From Cherax quadricarinatus (Eukaryota; Arthropoda; Malacostraca; Decapoda; Parastacidae): a stretch of DNA of 64,000 nt. Both the position numbers and the translations under genes were made by a program. Positions 56,470 to 64,000 of the stretch are shown in pieces (within the stretch, counting starts at the first letter, position 1; the number at the start of each line of letters is the position of its first letter). Where the stretch lies: contig NC_091323.1 in NCBI RefSeq assembly GCF_038502225.1, forward strand, positions 19,366,276 to 19,430,275, given 5' to 3'. The notes below the pieces were generated by a model that was not told where the DNA came from, ran no database searches, and saw nothing but the letters and a program-made list of their open reading frames with translations.

Positions 56470-57420
56470 TTTGATATTTACTGATCTAGGAAAAGCCTTT
56501 GACACTATAGACCACAATATACTGCTGCTAAAGCTAAAACATTATGTATAATCAGAGGTCATGCTCATACTTCGATAAAGTCCAACCTTACAGACATACG
56601 GCAGCATGTCATGTGACTGTCAACATAGGGGTGCCACATAGTAGCATTTTTAGGCCCACTTTATTTAGTGGGCCAAGGAGCTTAAACCAGTCTTATTTTC
56701 AGATGACATTAGTCATATCTAATCCTGATCAATTGTCCTCAACATCACAGTCACTGTCGAGCTCGTAAAAATTTCTACCTGGATAGCCACGAACAAACTC
56801 GATATTGAGACCTACATGTTTGGGAATAAATTAAAAAACAAAAAGTTTACCGTAACAATAGTTAATTCTCACAAAGTAAGGCAAGACGAGGGAAAATTCT
56901 TAGGTGTATACATTGACTACTGCAACCTGAAATTCAATACATATCTAAGAATACTTCCAAAACTGTGGGCGTACTATTTAGAATACACAAAGCTCGTCAA
57001 CCAACATCACTCACTTTGTACTACTCAATAATCAATCCCTATCTCGCTTATTGTATGTGTGCGTGGAGATCTACAATAGTACACTAACAAAACTATTATG
57101 ACCCAGCAGAAATCAACTATGAGAATAATCACTCATCAGGCTACAGACAATACCCCCCCCCCTCACGATTCAAAAGCCTTAATTTACTCACCTTACAAAA
57201 CATTCACACTTTCTGGAGACCTGAAAGAGAACACACAGACAATATAAGAAGCAAGTGCCTCTGACATAACACGTGCTCGACTCAACCAACCCAAGAATTC
57301 CATGCGAATAAGGGGCCCTAAAATTTGGTATATCCTTCCAGAAAAAGGAAGAAGTTGCCAATCAGTTACCCGCTAAAATAAAGAAAAGTAAAAAGCACCC
57401 TTTTCACTTGACCTAAATTC
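56470..57420 (+). pseudogene. CR1/Jockey-like LINE reverse transcriptase relic
   Basis: Plus-strand translation gives FTDLGKAFDTIDHNILLLKL (motif A) at 56475-56536, VTVNIGVPHSSIFRPTLF (motif B, normally GVPQGS) at about 56620-56670, FSDDISHI (motif C) at about 56695-56720, and the C-terminal RIITHQATDNTPPP and FKSLNLLTLQNIHTF regions at 57120-57215. Stops and frame changes occur throughout. The 3' end of the recurring LINE family follows at 57430, so both may be one element. Confidence 0.72.
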
Positions 57421-57429
57421 TGCTTAGAC

Positions 57430-57512
57430 TAATTATACTGAACCCCTATCCTGGTCTGGGACCGGTCGCAGGGATCTGACTCCCCCTCCCCCTGAAACGT
57501 CCTTCAGGTATC
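57430..57512 (+). mobile_element. CR1/L2-like LINE 3' terminal fragment
   Basis: CTGGTCTGGGACCGGTCGCA then CCTCCCCCTGAAACGTCCTT then CAGGTATCAAC matches the family's 3' end with substitutions. It is probably the tail of the reverse transcriptase relic just upstream. Confidence 0.6.
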
Positions 57513-58095
57513 AACATTATCCATGTTTATCTAGTTCATATTAGCATATATACTGTTGTTCTATTACCAATTTGTCTACATACGTCATAACCAGTACAAA
57601 CATTATAACAAATTGTGCGATGAACAGTTTATTGAAGACAGGACACCCTGCGCCTCTAGCTACAAACAGGCGATCCCTACCTAACCCCCCCTCTCCCCTT
57701 TTCTCTCCCTCCCTTCCTTCCTTCCTCTCTTTGCACGCACGCACACGTCAAGTATCCATTGAAAAATATCCATGACAGTTGGTAACTAACACCAGCAGTC
57801 GGGTTCACAGAAACTGAGTTCAGGGGTAAATATTAGGAAAGATGGGTCACCTGCTGCTGAGTGCCCATCCCTGATGTTAATATGGACTATGATCTATTGA
57901 CAATACATCGTGGTCACTACATATGTGCAGCAACAACACTCCTACACTATCATCCTCAGACTAGATAAACAAAATCATGCATTTACATCCTCTACGGAAT
58001 GAGTGTGACTATCTACAAGAAATATGCATTACCCTAAGTCCACACATCACTCAAAAGTGTAAATATCGCTCCTACCAAATTCACGATGATCGTAC

Positions 58096-58184
58096 CTCTT
58101 CTCCTCCATGGGTGTGAAGCTCTTCCGCAGGCGCCTCCGCCTCAGCGCCTGCTGAAACCGGTTCACTATATCCGACGCCGCCAT
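58096..58184 (-). CDS. Possible first coding exon of an unidentified gene
   Basis: On the minus strand an ATG at 58184 opens MAASDIVNRFQQALRRRRLR then KSFTPMEEKR, ending at a GT donor (AAGAG|GTACG, exon end 58096). The local sequence is GC-rich with CpG, unlike its surroundings, as at promoters. The peptide reads like a genuine basic N-terminus and not a repeat, but I cannot name it and no matching downstream exon was found in the window. The donor is only moderate. Read-through in the same frame continues to a stop at 58047. Confidence 0.3.
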
Positions 58185-58309
58185 AGCACCTGGCCAGCCT
58201 CCAGCGCAATTAACGAAACAAAACCGGGTAAACGTAATCTGTGACGGGTATAAGGCCGGCGAGAGGACCACCACGAGTTGCACCAACGACAGTCCTGGAG
58301 GCTCGGCCT

Positions 58310-58445
58310 TTACTACGTCAGTAATATTGGCATGAGGCCCATACCCACTAGCAAGGAGGGGCCCATACCCACTAGCAAGGAGGAGCCCATACCCGCCAGT
58401 CAGGAGGGGCACCCCATTTACCCCACAGCTAGGAGGGACCCATTT
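58310..58445. repeat. Short minisatellite (CCCATACCCACTAGCAAGGA)
   Basis: Four to five units of about 24 bp with increasing divergence to the right. Confidence 0.8.
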
Positions 58446-59735
58446 ACCCACCGTCCAAGAAGCGACGTCGAATAGGGAAGGGAAGGGAATAGATTGTGTA
58501 GATTAAGGTAAGGGAAAGGATAGAAAGCATTAAGGTAAAATGAGGAGAGAAAGTGTAAAGAAAATAACAACGGGAAGTTAGGAAATAATGTATAGAAAAA
58601 CTAAGGAAGGTAGGAGGCAGAGGAGAGGCTAATTTCTAGTCTTGCTGTGAGGTTGAGATAACCTTGAATGATGTGTGGAGTCCGTCACGCAGATACTCTT
58701 GTGTTCAAACATCTTGATGACGGCATCGCAACACACACTTGTCACCTCTCACCTCAGCACTAGTTGGCACGTAATATATGGCTCCGGCAGCTCCGGCTAA
58801 TTGACCATTATGTCTGAACACGCACACAAATCCAAACATTTTCCTTCTCAACCCCCTCCTCCCCCCCCTCCCCAAACACACACACCATTATACAAAGCTC
58901 TCATGCCTTTCTGTGCGTCTTTCCCTTTTATCTCTCCTGCACTTCTATTTATCTTTCTCGTACTTCTCTTTTCCTCCTGTATTTACGTTTCTAATGTACT
59001 TCTTTTTCTATACCTCCACGCCTCTAGACAACCACTCTTTTCTATATGCTTTTGTTATAAACTGACTGACTGACTCACTTCCTTCACTTCAGATTCATAC
59101 ATTTCTTTCTAAAAGCCACATTAGTTCCCTGTCTCTCCACTGTGATCTCACTTATATCATACTATAATCTCATCACCACTATCAAAATCTTACCATGACT
59201 ACTACCACTTTCTCTCTCTCTCTCTCATGCCAACACTACCGCTCTCACCACACTAATTACACTTGCCTCAATGCACCTCGTTCAATTAGTGTTCACCAAT
59301 AAAATAAGGCAATTATAATAAGTATAGTTTCAGATGTTTTTAAAGTGTCCTCGGCGCGACAAGTATCACTTGACTATAACAAATCAGAGAAAACTATTGT
59401 AATTTTTTAAATTTGACAATTTTTCTAATCGCGGTTTACATATAACATTTTTGTTTGTAAAAGACTCCATATTAACGTATTTTAAGGAGTTGATTACCTT
59501 TCGTGATTGAAGATACATGTAAAAGAGGAAAGACTAAAACCGGTAAAAATAAATCTCATAGCTACATCAAACTGTCTGTCTTGCATACTGTTGAAGGGTT
59601 TATCATGCGAAACTGCTTTTACTGAATGCCAGTGTACAGTAACCGGTATTTTTGCATTATGTACTCAACCCCTCTCAGTTGTTCACACCATTCCAAAACA
59701 GAGGGCTCAATTTTACCCTCAGAGACCCCCCCCCC
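58446..59735. other. Unassigned sequence
   Basis: A/G-rich from 58460 to 58640 and pyrimidine-rich from 58840 to 59230. No gene recognised. Confidence 0.4.
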
Positions 59736-59736
59736 C

Positions 59737-59790
<54 letters not shown>
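59726..59790. repeat. C12 then A53 homopolymer run
   Basis: Twelve C followed by 53 A on the plus strand. No clear retroposed body ends here. Confidence 0.9.
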
Positions 59791-59793
<3 letters not shown>

Positions 59794-59834
59794 TGGCCCT
59801 CAGAGACTGTAAATAATGTAAAATACCTAAATAT

Positions 59835-60012
59835 AATAACCCTCAGAGATACTAGATGTGATCCTCGAAGACCCTAGATGTGATCCTCAAAAACCCTAGA
59901 TGTGATCTTCAAAGATACTAGATGTGATCTTCAAAGACACTAGATATGATCCTCAAAACTCCCTAGATGTGATCGTCAAAGAAACAAGATGTGATCTTCG
60001 AAGACCCCAGAC
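59835..60012. repeat. 24-bp minisatellite (AGATGTGATCCTCAAAGACC)
   Basis: About seven imperfect units of CTAGATGTGATCCTCAAAGA type, 22-24 bp. Confidence 0.88.
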
Positions 60013-60153
60013 AAGACATAAAAGATGAATTCATGAAGATTCAGCTTGGTGTGGCTCGTGTCTCTGAACTTACTCTTGTGTTGCCTCCGGTGTGAAGACA
60101 CCTCAGATAGGCCGTAGCCTCATAAGTTATTACACTCTCAGTGGCATACTTAC

Positions 60154-60331
60154 ATGTAGTCGGAGACGGGGTCATCTGTCATCTGCTCCTGGCAGAGGGA
60201 GAGCTTGATGGGGTCGAGCAGACTAAAGTCGAGTTGGCTTTCCTCATCACTGCTGGTAGACACCGTGATCGTTGGAGGTTCAGTCAGCGTTTGTCTGTTC
60301 ACCCCCATGACTGACCACTTTATCTGGCGTC
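60154..60331 (-). CDS. Possible coding exon of an unidentified gene
   Basis: The minus-strand segment is bounded by a candidate acceptor (GTGCAG|GACGCC at 60331) and a strong donor (CAT|GTAAGTAT, exon end 60154). It encodes RQIKWSVMGVNRQTLTEPPT then ITVSTSSDEESQLDFSLLDP then IKLSLCQEQMTDDPVSDYM. It may instead begin at the internal ATG (60311) as a first exon. Its donor phase equals that of the exon candidate at 58096-58184, compatible with alternative first exons joined to a common downstream exon outside the window. The pyrimidine tract before the acceptor is poor. I do not recognise the protein. Confidence 0.35.
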
Positions 60332-60985
60332 CTGCACGACACAACCTCAACACAAAGTCTCACTAAACACAACACTACTTACAACCTCTGTGGGCCGTAA
60401 TCTCTGATGCTTGTTACAGATTGCTTGTCATAACTTCAAGGTGTGTGAAGCCACTTGAGGGCTGTCCAGTAATTTATAAGGGCCACAGTTTGTCAAAGGT
60501 TCCTTGTCACCAACTATGGCTCTGGTTACTGAGTTAACTGTAGTATACCAGAGGCACTGTTCATGTCTAAATAGATCACCGTTAAAATGCGTGTCTTCGC
60601 CACCATGTTCCTCCACTGTATTATTGACAGCCGCTAAATCCTGTTTATTGCCACGTGCATCCTTCTCAGAAACGGTTTGGCTACACCGTATTTCCTGCCA
60701 TCTTGAGATTAAACGCCATTTTACTGTTCTGCACAAACATATTGATGACCTTTTTCTGAAGCGTTTGATTACCCTTTTCTATAAGTTTGATAATATTGCA
60801 TATATTTTTAAATACCAGTAATTAAACAAAATTCGAACTCCTACAGCAGGTAGTATGTAGCCTCGCCCCCTCCCAGACCTTGAAGACTTCCATCAGAGGA
60901 TTCAATAAACAGTTCCAACAACTGACATATACAATGAAATCCATATTAAAGTATAACCACCTGAGTTACATGAACTATTACCGCT
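60332..60985. other. Unassigned sequence
   Basis: Frames of about 100 codons on both strands (60428-60736 and 60504-60821) without recognisable domains. Confidence 0.35.
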
Positions 60986-60989
60986 TAGA

Positions 60990-61090
60990 ACGATGAACTG
61001 ACTTCCTTGGATTGAACCTGATTGCCTCCCAGTCCCCAGATGCTACATGACCTCTACAGGTTTAGCGCTTTCTTTTGATTAAAACATAAG
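60990..61090 (-). mobile_element. tRNA-like SINE fragment
   Basis: On the minus strand: GTAGAGGTCATGTAGCATCT (A-box region), GGGAGGCAATCA, then GGTTCAATCC (B box, 61009-61018), a full match to the B-box consensus. It shares this layout with the fragment at 50605-50690. Confidence 0.55.
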
Positions 61091-61100
61091 AAAAATATCC

Positions 61101-61338
61101 TCCCTGGAAGATGAACATATTCCAGGATGAACTAACCTCCCTGGAAGATGAACGCACTCCAGGATGAACTAACCTCCCTGGAAGATGAACACACTCCAGG
61201 ATGATGAACCAACTTTTCTAGAAACTTAAACCTTCCAGGATGAACTAACCTTACTAGAAAATGAACACACTCCAGGATGAACTAACAGTCCTGGAAAATA
61301 AACACACTCCGGTATGAACTAACCTTCTTGGACAATGA
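61101..61338. repeat. Minisatellite (CTGGAAGATGAACACACTCC), about 35-bp unit
   Basis: Six to seven imperfect units of CCTGGAAGATGAACACACTC plus CAGGATGAACTAAC. Confidence 0.88.
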
Positions 61339-61456
61339 GTAAACGTCTAGCACTCGCCCACAGTGAGTTTGGTTTACATCTAGCTCTGTCAGTGTGTGGT
61401 GTTTACATCTAGCTCTGTCATCGTGTGTGGTGTTTACAATTACCGATCGTGAATGA

Positions 61457-62755
61457 CTGATAGGTAACAGCAGACACTGCACATCAGAAGGTAACAGCAG
61501 ACACTGCACATCAAAAGGTAACAGCAGACACTGCACATCAAAAGGTAACAGCAGACACTGCACATCAGAAGGTAACAGCAGACACTGCACATCAGAAGGT
61601 AACAGCAGACACTGCACATCAAAAGGTAACAGCAGACACTGCACATCAAAAGGTAACAGCAGACACTGCACATCAAAAGGTAACAGCAGACACTGCACAT
61701 CAGAAGGTAACAGCAGACACTGCACATCAGAAGGTAACAGCAGACACTGCACATCAGAAGGTAACAGCAGACACTGCACATCAGAAGGTAACAGCAGACA
61801 CTGCACATCAGAAGGTAACAGCAGACACTGCACATCAGAAGGTAACAGCAGACACTGCACATCAGAAGGTAACAGCAGACTCTGCACATCAGAAGGTAAC
61901 AGCAGACTCTGCACGTCAGAAGGTAACAGCAGACTCTGCACGTCAGAAGGTAACAGCAGACTCTGCACGTCAGAAGGTAACAGCAGACACTGCACATCAG
62001 AAGGTAACAGCAGACACTGCACATTAACAGCAGACACTGCACATCAGAAGTTAACAGCAGACATTGCATGTCAGAAGGTAACAGCAGACACTGCACATCA
62101 GAAGGAAACAGCAGACACTGCACATCAGAAGGTAACAGCAGGCACTGCATGTCAGAAGGTAACAGCAGGCACTGCATGTCAGAAGGTAACAGCAGACTCT
62201 GCACGTCAGAAGGTAACAGCAGACACTGCACATCAGAAGGTAACAGCAGACACTGCACATCAGAAGGTAACAGCAGACACTGCACATCAAAAGGTAACAG
62301 CAGACATTGCATGTCAGAAGGTAACAGCAGACTCTGCACGTCAGAAGGTAACAGCAGACTCTGCACATCAGAAGGTAACAGCAGACACTGCACATCAGAA
62401 GGTAACAGCAGACACTGCACATCAGAAGGTAACAGCAGACACTGCACATCAGAAGGTAACAGCAGACACTGCACATCAGAAGGTAACAGCAGACACTGCA
62501 CATCAGAAGGTAACAGCAGACACTGCACATCAGAAGGTAACAGCAGACACTGCACATCAGAAGGTAACAGCAGGCACTGCACATACTGCACATCAGAATG
62601 TAACAGCAGACACTGCTCGTCAGAATGTAACAGCAGGCTCTACTCATTAGGTAACAACAGACACTGCACATCAAAGGTAACAGCAGACTCTGCACATCAG
62701 AAGGTAACAACAGACACTGCACATCAGAGGTAACAGCAGACTGCACATCAGAAGG
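61457..62755. repeat. 27-bp tandem array, about 47 units
   Basis: Unit GGTAACAGCAGACACTGCAC plus ATCAGAA, starting at 61463. Variants in the ACT/TCT, CACATC/CACGTC/CATGTC and AGAA/AAAA positions occur in clusters. The block near 62015-62060 has a deletion, and units become irregular after 62580. As 27 is a multiple of three, several frames remain open (for example LLPSDVQCL repeats, minus strand). They are not genes. Confidence 0.95.
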
Positions 62756-64000
62756 AGGAAGCGTCAACACACAACTAATAAGATAAAGACAACCTGATAG
62801 TCTCTTGGATCAGCTGGTGCTGTGTAGTGTGTTAGTTTCTCTGTCGTTCCCAAATACAAATATACCTGCGACTCAACCTTGACATTTCAGTATAAACCAT
62901 AATTAACTCACTAACTTACAAGTGATGAGGCTTGAGTAATACGGGAGTACAAAGTACGATTCATAATACTTCTTGACTTCTGAATATATATCATTTGTGC
63001 CTTAAAATTCCCAAAGGTATGGTTAATGCAAGACTTGGGTCACGCTGATAATTTCAACCTTCCGTGACCAGTACTACATCAGTCTGCACCTTATGCAGAT
63101 TTAATGATTATTAATATATTCATATGGGGAACCGATAAACCCATAGTGAAGGTTTGCATTGCCAGAGGAATGGGAGATCAGATTTGATCAAATTAGGGTG
63201 AATATTTATTGAGGGTAGAAAACTGTGTTAGTGAGGTGTCATGCTTATATGGTGTCAGGTTCAAGTTACTTTTATAACTCACTCCACCCTTGTAAGTTTC
63301 CAGTTCAACTGTGAACGGTAGGAATAAACACTTCCGCATTAACAGATAACGAATAAATAATTTGCATAATAAAACATAAGTGCAATGTTGTGATTCAGTT
63401 TATCATCTGAAGTGTGATGTGCGTGAACTTACTGAAACTCACTTGTGAGTTAATATGACTTGTGCAACACTTAGGTAGCTTTATTTAAAAAGAGAGGTGA
63501 GCAAACACTAGGATATACTTGTTAGAAAACTATTCGGTCCTGGGACCTTGAAGGCCCCGAGAGACAATTGTTCTCTAATAGATATGTCTTAGTGATTGCT
63601 CGGTATCAACTTGCAAGGTTTATATCGATAAATACCGTCGCCAATAAAGATACCCCGAGATGTACCCTGCTTTATATTCATCAATTTGTCGGTAATGCAT
63701 ACCAATAATAATATGACAAGAAGAGTAATGGTGAACGTGTTTTTTCTTTGGGTCACCTCGTCTTGGGAGAGACGGTCGTTGTGATAAGTTTCAAAAACAG
63801 ATAAAAACAAACCAAACTAGCATAGGTAAGATTAGGGGAAAAAAAAAGCAAGTCTCTCAAACCACTCGTAAGTGCGGAAGCAAGAGGGCGCTGTACCTGA
63901 TGCCATAATGTGACGAGGGGTCCTTCTCGCCAGAGTTTACGACGTGTTCTCTCCTCAAACATAAGGCGTCTCGGGTGTCTCGCGCACGCCCATGTGGGAG
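62756..64000. other. Unassigned sequence; Penelope-type tail at 63638-63705
   Basis: No gene recognised. At 63640-63700 the plus strand carries AATAAAGATACCCCGAGATG, then TTCATCAATTTGTCGGTA, the same tail as at 38420-38480 without a hammerhead-like core. At 63962 (minus) an MFEERTRRKLWREGPLVTLW frame opens near the window end, too short to judge. Confidence 0.45.

Noticed and set aside
61282..62770. Leu/Cys-rich minus-strand frames of 239-383 codons
   Set aside because: Translations of the 27-bp array.

Overview
This window looks like repeat-dense intergenic or intronic DNA of a large animal genome, most likely a decapod crustacean such as a crayfish or lobster. The evidence is the kind of repeats present: one CR1/L2-like LINE family recurs nine times, and there are RTE-like and Jockey-like LINEs, Penelope-like retroelements with a GIY-YIG endonuclease, a TA-flanked palindromic MITE, tRNA-derived SINEs, and very long minisatellites and dinucleotide runs. 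The decapod assignment rests on remembered repeat sequences and was not tested by a search. There are no bacterial features (no operons, ribosome binding sites or CRISPR). No complete host protein gene is evident; two short stretches on the minus strand near 58.1 and 60.2 kb are possible coding exons.

Layout. 0-0.28 kb: G-rich minisatellite. 2.1-3.1 kb: a Penelope terminal fragment and a LINE 3' end. 3.55 kb: a tRNA-like SINE. 4.3-4.93 kb: a LINE 3' end between TG microsatellites. 6.6-7.3 kb: a dead Jockey-like reverse transcriptase fragment. 7.9-11.8 kb: a 3.6-kb minus-strand LINE inserted in a 55-bp minisatellite with a 6-bp target duplication. 11.9-15.36 kb: a fold-back Penelope-like element inserted in a 22-bp minisatellite. 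15.96-19.05 kb: four tandem or microsatellite arrays (24, 64, 2 and 20/21 bp). 23.5-26.35 kb: a 5'-truncated RTE-like LINE with an intact 832-codon reading frame. 27.74-32.4 kb: a 33-bp satellite (70 regular units) with a LINE inserted in its degenerate edge. 32.6-33.5 kb: inverted Penelope-related fragments. 35-35.55 kb: a MITE between TA repeats. 35.7-37.3 kb: two decayed minisatellites. 38.0-39.9 kb: a Penelope-type tail beside a LINE ORF1 fragment with zinc knuckles. 40.75-42.0 kb: another LINE copy. 43.7-44.6 kb: a 44-bp array. 46.7-49.98 kb: a 3.3-kb purine-rich 22-bp array. 50.6-57.5 kb: scattered SINE, hairpin and LINE relics. 58-60.4 kb: possible exons. 61.1-62.75 kb: 34-bp and 27-bp arrays.

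How it fits together. The elements do not form a pathway. The clear pattern is nesting: several transposable elements sit inside tandem arrays, two with short candidate target-site duplications. The most interesting signals are the fold-back Penelope element with nearly identical 1.2-kb arms and a recurring hammerhead-ribozyme-like motif followed by AATAAA, found at several dispersed places. I found no convincing new multi-gene system. Almost all long open frames here come from tandem repeats.
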